Below are positions 1 through 11,700 of a stretch of DNA of 64,000 nucleotides, piece after piece. The DNA is from Phoronis australis (taxonomy: Eukaryota > Phoronida > Phoronidae), in the NCBI GenBank assembly GCA_002633005.1, contig NMRA01000488.1:98194-162193 (forward strand), written 5' to 3'. Below the pieces are notes generated by a model. That model searched no databases. It had not been told where the DNA came from and was given only the letters and a program-made list of their open reading frames with translations. A program made the position numbers and the translations under genes. Every line of letters starts with the position of its first letter. The stretch's first letter is position 1.

Positions 1-838
1 GGGCATGCTTCACCGAAATTTCATATTCCACAGCTTTTTTCAACTCGTAGACTTGCTGCCAGTTGTAAGTTTAAGAATAAATCTCCGTTTAGACATCATA
101 ACTTCTAGTCACAACTTATAACTGTTCAGATGCAGCTTTAAATGGTTGTAAATGGGTCAAGGATGGAACTCAGTCTATCATGTCGACTCAAAGAACGCCA
201 CATTGATAAAACAGTTTTTAGGAAGTCGTTAATGATTTGGTCTAGAGCACAGGTTGTATTCTTATGTATTCAGAATTTGGTAAAACGGGTCACTAAAAAC
301 TAAAAGCAACTAAAATTATATTTTTATCAAATTTCTTGTAACTTTAATGCAGCTATTGATCCACACTTTGTCAACTAAAAAAGACGAGACATGATTTCTG
401 GATTGCAAAGAAGGGGCAATTTGTTATTCCTTGAGACCATGTTCAAGTATAAAGTGAAACACCTTGACAAGCCAACGTGTAGTGCCTGATCTCATGCAGT
501 AAAGAACTGTCAGTTCTTTCGCAGTCCTAATACCATCCCTAACTTGACTAAAGGAACAATTTGGCAACAATTTCATAATGGTATGTGGTCTTAATCAAAA
601 CTATTTTTGAGATGGAAGGGAGTTTTTTAGCCAATTTTTAAGATAAGCATCATTATCGTTATTTACGTACAATAATTTCGCCCCAAACAACAATTACTAA
701 AATATTGAAAATTCAGAGCACTGTAGTGAGCCTCTAATAGATCGATAGAAGGCAACAAAGTACTTGTTTTTTTCCCAAATTGAGGAATTTATGCGGCAGT
801 TCTCATTTTGAAAGACCATCCAGTTGCACCATGTATTT

Positions 839-1356
839 AGGCCCTTTCATACTAAATTAACTCCACTATCAGCGGAGCGTCGACGACGTAAACTGTGAAG
901 TTAATTTAATAGCTCATACCAGCTTCAGTAGTTAAGGTATAGAAGAAAACTATCTGGTAGGTGGCGCTGTCATCATCAAAGTAATCGCAAGGTAATGCTG
1001 ATGTAACCCATGCATGCCAAGATTTTTTAATGTGACAATTCGAGAACATTTACGTGTTGTAACCGACATACAAAACTTATTTCTAATTCGACTGGGGATT
1101 ATTCGAGCAAAACATAAGGAGCTTTTAGAGACGACACTGCCCTTAAATCGTTATTGATAACAGTGGCCCCTCCGGCAATAATTTGATTGGACTATTCATA
1201 ACACACGACAGCGTCAATGCTGCGCTGTTAAATTCACCTATTTACTGTGAACTTAGCTGGTAATTTTAACTTCAATCCAGGACCAAAGTTGTAACCGTTC
1301 ATACTGACTACAACTCCCCAGAACATCGAGGCATTGACATTAGTATGAGAGGGCCT
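839..1356. mobile_element. MITE family 1, copy A (about 520 bp)
   Basis: The element is bounded by 15-bp terminal inverted repeats, AGGCCCTTTCATACT on the left and its complement with one mismatch on the right. The interior has no long ORF. A second copy at 10313-10799 in the opposite orientation shares internal blocks, such as the segment around GTCGACG and CAGTTTACGTCGACG. This fits a non-autonomous DNA transposon. The superfamily was not determined. Confidence 0.7.
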
Positions 1357-1716
1357 TTTGATTTGACACTGATAACATGTCAAAGATACTTTATTAGGGT
1401 AATTACCCTGATAACCACTTGAATTGGATTAGTGTCAATGAACTTCCCTACTAAGTTGTGGTATTGGATTTGTCAAAATATTACCATAGCAACAGATTGG
1501 TAAGTGTAACTGAACTCGAACAAAAACAAAAACTTAAGAATTCATCAAACGACAAAATTGCAAATCTGCATTATAAGCAAAAGAACCCCAGAGCATTAGT
1601 AAATAATTGTTCATTATCAATTTTCGACATAATTCACCACATAATTGTCTTCATGAATATCCACATCTAGAAATGTGCTTAACCAGGTGAAGAGGTAAGG
1701 AAACCGTAATAAACAG

Positions 1717-1791
1717 CAGGCGTGCTTTGTTAGGGTAGGGACAGGCATGCTTTGTTGGGGTAGGGACAGGCATGCTTTGTTGGGGTAGGGA
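1717..1791. repeat. 25-bp minisatellite, 3 units
   Basis: Three head-to-tail 25-bp units are present, each with the core GGCATGCTTTGTTGGGG. The second and third units are identical and the first differs at two bases. The cysteine-rich minus-strand reading frame here comes from this repeat and is not a gene. Confidence 0.9.
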
Positions 1792-2126
1792 CATAAAGAA
1801 GCACAAATCCTGCATCCATATCCTCGCTTACAGTTCCTCATGCATCCAGAGCAACTCACACAACGTTCAACAATACCTTTTAAGCCAATTGACATCGCAA
1901 AAACATTTAGATCAATTTACATAAAAACAAAGACAAGCCATAAAGTGAAATCAGAAACTGAGGGGGAGGAAGACGAGGCTGAAAAACTGCGATCATCGTC
2001 AGAGGTGAAGCAATGCAAGTAAATACTATGACACTATTGAAGAGCACCCATGGATTGTGAGGATACGGCGATACAAGCTTTGGGAACACAACGACACCCG
2101 GGGATTGGCATCATTAACAAAATCAG

Positions 2127-2192
2127 CACGCACACCAACATATGCACGCACACACGCACACACACACACAAACACATACACGCACATACACA
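2127..2192. repeat. CA/CACG microsatellite
   Basis: Imperfect CA dinucleotide run interrupted by ACG and ATA variants. Confidence 0.9.
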
Positions 2193-3959
2193 CCTGCTAT
2201 TTTTCTCTAGATTCAAAAACCACATAATTGGCTGCGAGACCAACCATAGTTGCAGCTTGCTCTGGAGCAAGAAAATCTTATAAGAGTCTAATTGGCTGAT
2301 GGAAAACAGGCGCTACATAGAGGCCAGACAGACACAACTCACCAAAGAGCTTTTGGTGAATGAAACACCGGAATTCCAGCATTTTAGCTGTCTTGCCCTT
2401 CTTCTGATATGATGTCTACATTCACCTTACAAAAACTAGGGAAGTGCTTCCAAGAATTTTGATGATGTTGCCTTAATTGAAGCCGCTTTTAACAACTAAA
2501 TTAATGAGTATGAGCTTTCCAACAATGTTCACGCTTGGTAACCAGAAATCTCTTGAGTCTCATCCACACACAACTTGCCCTTGAACAACTTGCACTAGTG
2601 CAACTTGCGCCACACTTGTAAGTGGAGTGTCCACACACACACATCTGATAACAGGGGTTAAAGCAGAACTTGTCGCTCTGTCACGGACAGGTGATGTGAA
2701 TACGCCATGCAAAAGAAGACCCATCTATATGTAAACGCAGTGGATAATTACTTCCGCCTTGCCCCAGGTTTGTGGCCACACGGTAATTCGAAGTGGCGCA
2801 AGTTACCCTAGAACGAGTTAAGTACTCAACCCGAATGAGGTGGAGTAAGTTGTCAAAAGTGGGACATGTTGTATAAAATAAAGCACGCGCACAGCCCTCA
2901 AACCTAGCGACAACTAGTTCCAGGAGTAATTTGTTCAAGGTTAAGTCAGTGTCGACGGCACTTAACATCGGCAACAACGACATCCTAGAACAAGAGTGAA
3001 AAAATATCACGATGACAACATGAACCTGACTACACAGCAGCACAGATTCTGTTCATCGAAGGAAAAAATTAATGTGTCCAACTATCAGGTGATGTTGTCT
3101 GGATAGACCATTAACACTTCTGCCAGATTGCTTCATCGTCTGCACTCATCAAAAAGTAAAATGTTGGAAAACAACAAGACAAATTGTTTAAATGTGACCT
3201 GTCAATAGTAAATAAAAAAACGACATGTCACACATTAATGTCTTAAAGGTTTTGGTCCTATTATTGGTGTGAAATACTGAGAAAGAATCTAGGAAAAAGA
3301 AGATTATATTTTGTCTGGTTTCTCCAAAGATTCGATTTGCAAAATCCTTCACTGATAATTCAGGTGAATTCAGGCCAAGCACCACTTTGTGCAATCACAA
3401 GTTATCATGAATGCCCCAAGGTAGTGTCAAGGGTGGTCACCATCTGACCTTAAACGCTTATCAAAGATGGCCTGTGTTAGGTTCAAGAAACAAATAGTGA
3501 TACCTTCCAGTAGTTTTTAAACTGCCTAAAGCTGAGCTTGGTTCTTGTTGGTGGCCGTTTCATTGACAGTCACCAGGACCATGGCGTGGTTGATTATAAC
3601 TTTGAACTAAAACAATTCCAATTACGTGGGTATTTCATTTGCCAAAAGTTTATGATTTACTTCAAATTGTATCACCATATTGCATTAAAGACTTGTAAAC
3701 ACTGTGCAAATTCAAAATCTAGACTCAATTCAACACTTCCAGAAAATCGGCTCCTGTAATACCAAGTAACACAGGCAACACCGTCCTCACAAACACCACC
3801 CATGATGACATTAATGGTGATATGTGTTACAGTTTGCAACGTGAAAGCCTAAGCTCCTCTCACCCCTTACTTCAAAACACTAGATTTGTCTTTGCCAGCA
3901 ACAATAACTCACTTGTTGTTTATACATCGACACAAAATTGAGTCAACAGTAGTCTGTCT

Positions 3960-4305
3960 CATTTTGGAAGTCCTTGATTTTGAGAATCAGGCCATCACTG
4001 AATAACACATCATATTCAGTTGATGACACTGGTTTTCTAAATCAGGAACTACCAAAAGGGACTACAGTCATAACGTACATTTGATAAAAATTAAGTATAC
4101 TGATCCAAAACCCATTTGTTAACCGAGAAACGGCCACACAACAACAAAACAAGAGGATTGAGAATATATTCGCCAAAGTGAGAAGCATATGGAGCACCAG
4201 TTTTCAATGAAAATGCAACAACTTTCATTCACAGGAGTCCTGGATTTTGAGAAATAGATTGGTGTCCATTTTTCAGTGGAGAAAACAAGTTCTCAAAATG
4301 CAGTG
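3960..4305. repeat. Two degenerate copies of palindromic MITE family 3
   Basis: Two short inverted-repeat units, about 3970-4055 and 4232-4305, carry decayed forms of the ends TTTTGAGAA and TTCTCAAAATG. The same ends are clearer at 39279-39355, 48086-48175 and 49596-49680. No coding potential is visible. Confidence 0.45.
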
Positions 4306-7144
4306 CCCTAGTGACTATTACCAAAAATCCTTTCCAAGTTACAATGAACAGGAGCTTAGTAAACGAAACAGATATCTCAGACAATTTCTTGACTTGAGAT
4401 TTTAAGAACCAACATGAGTACTAGAAATCCACAAGTCCTTTTACCTTATATTGTTAGCGCATTCTCAGTGAAAATCTCTTCGAAATGTGCATGCTCACTC
4501 AGACCAGTAATCATAACTTTGACCAGCTGGACTAGAGAGGAGTGTGGCATTTGCTGCTGAATCACATACCAACTCTTGACCTAGATAGCAGAGAGGTAAT
4601 CCCAAAGTACATACAAGACAGAAGCTCTGGTTGAAAGCAGTGACACCTATTATCAACAATGCTCCACTTCAGAAGGAACTAAACAGTGGAATAGCTTGGA
4701 TACTGTTGCAGAGAACGAGTGCTAAAATTTTGTAAATCAGCATCAGGATCACTCAGATTGTGACCGATTGAACCAGTTTTGAGCAATATTTCCCAATTTC
4801 TACTGGTTTGTGAATGTCAAGTTGGTGGTAATGCCAGATATGAGCTGGATAGTGGAAGTACAGAAATTCGGTGCACGACAACAATATGAGGGTGTGAGGG
4901 TTTGATTTTGAAGGGTCTCAACCTCCATGCACTCAAAACAGGAGGGAATGAGACCTATACCAGGCAAGGGAATGAATAACACGCAAACAATAAACCTTGG
5001 TGAACCACCCACAAGGGTACCTCGCACTGTAAGCCTCCAACAGTTTCTAAGAAGCTGAGATAAATAAAGATGAACAAATCACCTCAACAACAACATCAAA
5101 ATGCTTTTGAAAAGTGCTGCAAATATGCTAGCAATAATATCACTAACATTATTATTTCTAGTGTTATTAATTAAAAATAGAAAAACTAAGAAATTGATAT
5201 GAAACTTTAAAAACGTCAAGCCCGAGTCTCCAAACAAGCTTCAAACTATTAGCCGTAAAATGTTAACTACGTTTAGTTTGCAATTTAACTCCTCCAGCCA
5301 ATTCACATCACTGGTATATCAGTGATATTCCACACCATACCGATCATCCTGCACACACAGAAAGCTTGGAATAGTTCATGTCCAGGAAAATACCACGGTA
5401 ACCCAACTCAGATACAGACACGCCCCTTCCAGTCATCAACTTAGTCGCATATCAAAACTGAGATTACTCATGTCTTGGAATGAAACAAAAATCTGCCACA
5501 GACGTAATTATTTCATTTGAAAAGAAGCCTCATCACTGCAAAAAAATTCCGTGTGAACATGACAGCTGAGCCAGGCAGACAGTTAGGACCAGATATGTGT
5601 CAGTCTCAAACAAGTAACAGTTGATAGATTACTAGTATGTACATGGTAAAATTAAGGACAGACAAAATACCACTTCCCAGTCACAAGACTACTTGTGTTT
5701 ACAGCAACTATGACAGGAAACAACTCATCACCTCAAAAATAAATCCTAAACATAGAACAGTATATCATCCATGCTAATGTTCTAGTGAATTCTTTGTCGC
5801 TCCCGGTCAAGACTGACAACTACTATTAAATTCTACTAGCGCCCAAACATCAATGTGGAGAATTCAGGATAATTTTGCCTGATTACGCTTGGCATGTACT
5901 GTCCATCAAGTTTTGCAAAGAATTCCTATCTTTCTAACCGTAGTTAGATAAAGACATGTCTCATAAACCATTGCAAACCTGAATCTACAGCACATTAAAA
6001 AATGCACTCTCTCTTCAGTCTAATGCCGGGAGTTCAGTTTCAGTTCCAGTGAACAAACTCTGCACCCGTGACTACCGGATGGTTACAGGTTGCTGTGAAA
6101 GTAGGCATGTGAGCCGGCGTGTGAGCTGATGTGTGAGTCAGCGCGTGCTCTGACAGCACAGGAATGTCAAACAAATATTTCAGTTTTCGAAAATTAAAAT
6201 CTATTGCTCTATAGCCACTGGCAATTCAAAAACATCCCAGTCTATAAAGCATCTTCCTTGTTAAAAATGCATTTATTTTTGATTAAAAATTGAATTCCTT
6301 ATTTGATTACCTCTTTACGAATTTAAACCAGTAATCTTGTTCCTAAGTCAACCAACATCACAGTTATTGTCATTCGAATAACGAGTACATTATGGGACAC
6401 CCTGTATTACTAATGTTATGCAAATATGGCAAGATCACTTAGCAAAGCTAACATTTAACGAGGAAGCAATAACCAAAGCAATGAAAACAACAGGATGGTT
6501 GTTTCAGTAACAAAATGTTTTGTTTTTGTATTATATTCTTTGATGCAAGGTTAGTGAGTCAATTCCCTAACCCTGAATTCAACTCTGGAGGGGGAAAATG
6601 CTTTGTATGCTTAATAAATTTTTCAAAAGGTGCAGTAAATTTAATCTTATTTTGTACAAAAAATAATTGGTATAACATCATTTTCCATTTTCCAAACGGA
6701 GATAACCTTGCCTGAAATAGGGGGAACTTTGGCAAACGGTATTTTATGACATCTATACAGTGCAAACTGCGCTTGTAATAGACTGAAATTTTCTTAACCT
6801 TTATTTTTGTTAAGAAATTTGACAAAATAAATTTTCTCCCGTCAGCAATATTGTGTGCTAAACAAGTGAAAAATTACCAATATACCTAACGCACCTTTGA
6901 GTCAAGATGGACAAATGAAGAACGATTTATTGTGCCTTACTCGGCTATTCAAATTTTTTAGGTCTGTACTGCAACCCAGTACAACTGCAGGCACGTGGAC
7001 TACTGACAAGTAGCATTGTGGGTAAATATCACAGAATGGAAGAGGGCATTATGGTGCTACGTAAGTGGCTGTTGTTTTTTTACGAATTAATTTAGACACC
7101 TGTAATTCAGAGACACACGACTAACAACTGTAAATAAAACGTAC

Positions 7145-7757
7145 CTTGATTAGGTTGGACACCAACTTTTATATTGACATCTCCGGGGGAGCGCAGATGT
7201 GTCAAGAGTTCATCTACACGGTTTACTCTGGGTGAACTTTGAACCGGCACTATAGATGGCGCTGTAATTGTCTCCCTAACAGGAACTTCTTTTTCATCCG
7301 AACTTGTGCTACTAACAGAGCCAGACATTTGCCTCGCAGGCTGACTACCAGCAAACTCCACAGGTGGCGCTGACTTGACCATCACAGGAACAGGTCTAGT
7401 AATTTGTGTAGAGGTTTTAGTCGTCGTCGAATGTCCACTGACATACTTTGTAGGCTGTTGACCTTGACCTTGCCGATAGGACGCGGGCAACGTGGATGAC
7501 GGAAAAGCGGGTGAATCGTTGATGCCGCCATCTTGGGCAAGATTTCTGGGCATTGTACCTCCGATGCTCTGAAGATGTGGGCCAGCGGAACCATCCGTGT
7601 ACGAGAACTTCATCTGAGAAGACTGCACGCGGCTGTACAAACCCTCTTCATCTCCTGTTGACAGACGTGGGGGGCGAGGTGGGACAGGGGGTGGTCCCTG
7701 ATGCGGCTCATACAACCGCTTCAGTTCCTTAAACTGTTCGAAATGCACAGAGGACAT
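7145..7757 (-). CDS. First coding exon of an unidentified proline-rich adaptor-like protein
   Basis: The exon encodes 204 residues plus one base of the next codon. The ATG lies 52 bases inside the exon, after a clean acceptor (TATTGTTTCAG at 7820-7810). The 3' end is a good donor (CAAG|GTACG, intron from 7144). Residues 20-30 hold a dense proline tract (PPPVPPRPPR) that resembles an SH3 ligand. The rest is rich in Ser, Thr, Gln and Pro and looks disordered. Near residues 180-190 there is a short amphipathic leucine motif (VDELLTHLRS) that resembles LD-type motifs. There is no signal peptide or transmembrane segment. A cytoskeletal or signalling scaffold is plausible, but the family was not recognised. 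The remaining exons were not found in the window. Confidence 0.7.
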
Positions 7758-7809
7758 TGTCTAGTCTTTACTGGCTCATGGTACTATCCGAAACTGTTAC
7801 AATCATGCT
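7758..7809 (-). other. 5' UTR part of the proline-rich gene's second exon
   Basis: These bases lie between the acceptor AG at 7811-7810 and the start codon. They contain two out-of-frame ATGs, one followed quickly by a stop. At least one non-coding exon must lie further right on the minus strand. It was not identified. Confidence 0.55.
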
Positions 7810-10312
7810 CTGAAACAATAAAGACAAGAATTGTAAGAATTCGATATACATGTCGTCAAACTGATGGAACTTGAGGAGTCTGCACAGCAGGCTAAAAAGT
7901 CTTTAATTTGGCCAAATTTCTATTTTTCAGAGACTTACCGGTAATAAACATAATACATACGGAAATGCTCATGTGAAATCAATGACCGTCAACATTTTTT
8001 GGCTGGGCTTGAAAAGAGTACATTTTGCACACCGATAAAATGCATATAACTAGGAACAGCACCCAAGTTCCCACGAGAATCTATCTATGTCATTAAACTT
8101 GGCCACTTTAAGAATGAGATATCTTCAAGATGTAAACTAAGAAAAGCCAAAATTGACCCATCCAGATGCAAGATCAATCAGTACAGGACATGATAATATT
8201 CATACAATGTATATCAAGAGCTGAATTGAATGAATCATCACTACATGCCAGAGGGCCAGTTGGATGATAGATTACTGATGAAATCCATAGGTCAAATATT
8301 AGCGGTACTCTAGCTGCCACAGAGGGAGCAAATTTTCAGGACACCAATGAGGAAGACTACCGCGATCACACATGGTGCTGATTGCTGTTTATAACAATTA
8401 CTTTTGTTTAAAAAAATTGACTGAATATGATAAGAGCAAATGCCATACCAGTTATTACTTTAGCTAACAGACGCTTAAACCGGGATTTCCGAAAGAGACC
8501 TACTGTGGAAACTAGACTTAAAAAAGCAACTCTCTTTCTGGATCATTTGGCATGTCTGACAAATGTGGAAAATATAGACAAGGATTTCCGATATTTTTTC
8601 ACTTTTTGATCTGAATGAGAATGCTGTAGACAGCAAAACAAGTTTCCCATAGTGCCCCAACACTTTTTCCAAAGGACCCCCAGGGTCTCTGCTTGGACAA
8701 AGACACTTCGTTAAAATGTCAGTTTCCAAAAGAACACCCTGGAGTTTTTTCGGAAATCTCTGGTATGGCAGTTGAGTCAAGGGATGTAATGCGATGGTAT
8801 TATAATTTTGTTAATTCTTTGTCTAAGTCTAGAATAATTCATGGATTACACATGGTCAGTTGCAGATATTCAAAGAAATAATTTTATTTCTAAAATACAT
8901 GAATAGACACTGAAAACCACAGCTTGCTATGAGCTCCAACAGAACAGAAAAACCACAGCCTAAATTGATCATTTCTCAAGGAGATTTAAAAATTGTAAAT
9001 GTACACAGTGTATTAGAGGAGGTAGTTGTTTTACAAAACGTCAGAAATAGCGAACACTATTTAGGGCTTCCTTAAACAAAACCACGCTTCACTGCCCCCA
9101 TATTGTCCAATGCAGGTGACATTTCACTGTAAATTGAATCATTATCACCACCCTTGCCATTCCTTCCAGACTACTGTTTAAAAACCAATCAAATATGTAA
9201 TAACCATTCGAATCATGAAACAAAAATAGGAAAATCAAAATCCACAAAACAGAAATATAGAGAACAGAGAAAACAGTCTTCCATTCTGACGCTGATGTAC
9301 AAACCATTTGCTTGTTGCACCAACTGATACTCCAATAAGGTTGCCACTGAAATAGTTATCAAGTGCGGACCAGATGTTATGTTCAGTTGAGGGTCAGGGT
9401 AAGTACATCACATCAGTGTACAAGAAAGCAGCACATCCGAACAAACGAGGTGTGTCCAATCCAAACGGGGGTGTGTCCAAAACTTTGTTGGAATAAGATC
9501 AGCTAGATATGGGGTAATAATTCGGCAGGCCAAAAATGGTCGAATTCAAAGTAAAATAAAATAAAATAAGAATATCAAGTCAAAAATAACCAGCTCCATT
9601 CCAATCACAGTACATACACCCCTAGATTATGAAAAATGTTAACTCGATTTTTTGTGGAGCATCGCAAACCAAATCAAAACATTCGATCTTGTTGTCGTGT
9701 GAAATGAAAATTATCAAAGTAACATCTATAGGGAAATTACATTTTCAACTGCAAAATGTTTCGCAATTAAGTTTCTGTGCAATCATCAACATCAAGATTT
9801 CTATAAACATTTAGACAACAAAGACCGTTATTAGCGAATTTTTAATTATCAAGATATTTACCTCCAAATCCCAAAAACGATTGGAAACTGCCTACACACC
9901 ACAAACTGAACTCTATATGAAATCCAAAATAATTCAAATAAACATAGCCTGCAGAGCTCACATAATCATGATTCATTTTTAGGAAAATATCACCGGTACT
10001 TGGGATCAACATTACAAAAAACCTGTAGTACCGGTATAAAGATCAGTCGGCTGACTCTTAAAGACTGTTAAGTCACCACAATAAGCCATCAGCCTTGAAT
10101 TTTTATGCACCTATGTAGTTGGTGCAGAGAATGAATACTGCAGAAAATGAATATAATAATAAAAAATACATAACGTTAGAGGGGTAGAATCTCACCAAAT
10201 GAGGACACAACATGGCAGACAAGTGAATTTTGCGTTCACATTTTTCATAAAACCTATGTTACGCCAAGTCAATGCTTAATCACATTCAAATTCTGCATCA
10301 CAGTTACTGTTA

Positions 10313-10799
10313 AGGCTCTTTCACACTAACGTCGACGCATAGATGTTTTGGGGGAGCTGTGGTCAGCATGAATGGTTAACTTGGTCCTGGATCAAAGTTA
10401 ACAGTGTCAGTTAACTTTGCAGTATACAGGTGGATTTAACAGTGGAGCATTGACGCTGCACTGCGGTATGAATGGTCAACTTCGGTCCCATTGAAGTTAT
10501 CGCCAGGGCCACTGTTTTCATCAACAACTAAAGAGCAGTGACATCACTAACGGCAGCTCATATTTTGCTCGAATAATCACCAATCAAAATAATTTTGATG
10601 CCAATTAGCACATGTAGATGTTTCCAAATTGTTTCATTAAAAAGTCTTAGCGTGCAGCGCTACCTTGTGATAACTTCAAAGACGACAGCATCACCTACAG
10701 TTTACTTCGACATTTGTTTACTGCCGAAACCGCTATGAACGGTTCAGTTAACTTCGCAGTTTACGTCGACGATCCACTCAGACCGGAGTGAAAGGACCT
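10313..10799. mobile_element. MITE family 1, copy B (about 490 bp, inverted relative to copy A)
   Basis: The ends AAGGCTCTTTCACACT and AGTGAAAGGACCTT form imperfect inverted repeats that match the termini at 839-1356. Internal blocks match copy A in reverse. No ORF is present, so it is non-autonomous. Confidence 0.7.
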
Positions 10800-11480
10800 T
10801 AAAGGCACTTTGTAAAACTGTGGGCACTCATAACAATGTCATTAAAAGACCGCGAAAAATGAAAACAAGGCAATTTTTTTCTTTATAAAATTTGTGAGAT
10901 TTCCCGGTGATACGTATGAGTTTTCAACACAGAATCCTTGCAAAAGCAGATTTTCAAATTACAAGTTCCTCAAAACAAGACCAAAATAAAATGGCATAAG
11001 TAATAAATCACTTACAGCACAGACACTAAACGTCCAGTCCAGTTCTCTCTTCCACAACAAGTGGCGGAGACAATCAAAAATATCTGTAAATTATGTTGTC
11101 ATCATAATAGCCACAGGATATCCTTGGTTCATATTTGATACCACGCCGCCATATTTAAGTATCCGCACACAGACAAATTATTGTGCAAAAAATGCCAACA
11201 AACAAGAACAGATATTGCTGATAACTTGGTAATTAACGTAACTTGGCAAAAATCTATTTTCAAATCACAGACAATTTTATACACAACTTGCTTATTAGTG
11301 AGTTTCCATAATTGCAACAATTGCTGTCCAACACAACATAAGTACAGTGCCAAGTAATGGGAAAACCATGACAGAATCCTTTAGTTAATAACGGCATTCA
11401 TCTGGGTTCACACCCACATTTGGCAAAATGCCCATCCCCGGATTTTCAAAATTTTCCCATTCGAATGCCCATATTTTAAA

Positions 11481-11554
11481 AGTACACATATAATTGTGTT
11501 GTTATCAATCAGTGCCTTTATACTGACGGATAACAACACAATTATATATGCACT
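11481..11554. repeat. 19-bp perfect inverted repeat with 22-nt loop
   Basis: The arms at 11488-11506 and 11529-11547 are perfectly complementary (GATAACAACACAATTATAT on the right). Pairing extends outward about 7 more positions with two mismatches. The size and loop would suit a microRNA-like precursor, but a tiny MITE or cruciform-prone repeat is at least as likely. Confidence 0.6.
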
Positions 11555-11621
11555 CCCAAGTTTGGGGTAAAATGCTCTGTATTACGTAAGCCTGCTTGGA
11601 CTTCTGAAATTGCCCGGTGAT

Positions 11622-11700
11622 GACGATAGCTCAGTCAACTAGAGCGTCTGCACCGTTAGCAGAAAGTCCCTGGTTCGAACACCAGTAGATGGCAGCGATC
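11622..11700 (+). mobile_element. tRNA-derived SINE head or tRNA pseudogene
   Basis: A box A-like TAGCTCAGTCAACTAGAGCG is followed at the right spacing by a box B-like GGTTCGAACACC. Between them is an anticodon-arm-like stem, TCTGC/GCAGA. The acceptor stem does not pair, the T-arm has an extra base, and the position before the putative anticodon is not T. It is therefore not a functional tRNA. It is best read as the 5' head of a SINE or a decayed tRNA gene. Confidence 0.65.

Larger units (their letters stand above)
1..7100. other. No supported gene; repeats and non-coding sequence
   Basis: Apart from the repeats listed separately, no reading frame here has recognisable protein similarity or flanking splice signals on either strand. 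The stretch may be intron of the proline-rich gene that starts at 7757 on the minus strand, because its later exons must lie in this direction. No such exon could be identified. Confidence 0.5.

Noticed and set aside
1617-1895. Cysteine-rich minus-strand frame resembling a ferredoxin-like pattern
   Set aside because: The frame overlaps the 25-bp minisatellite, has no splice signals that make sense, and lacks the CxxCxxCxxxC spacing.
2034-2283. Frames with Thr-His or Cys-Val runs
   Set aside because: They are translations of the CA microsatellite.
2681-3043. 120-codon minus-strand frame
   Set aside because: No recognisable similarity. It lies in repeat-like sequence with CTTGCACTAGTGCAACTTG palindromes, related to the sequence around 17310.
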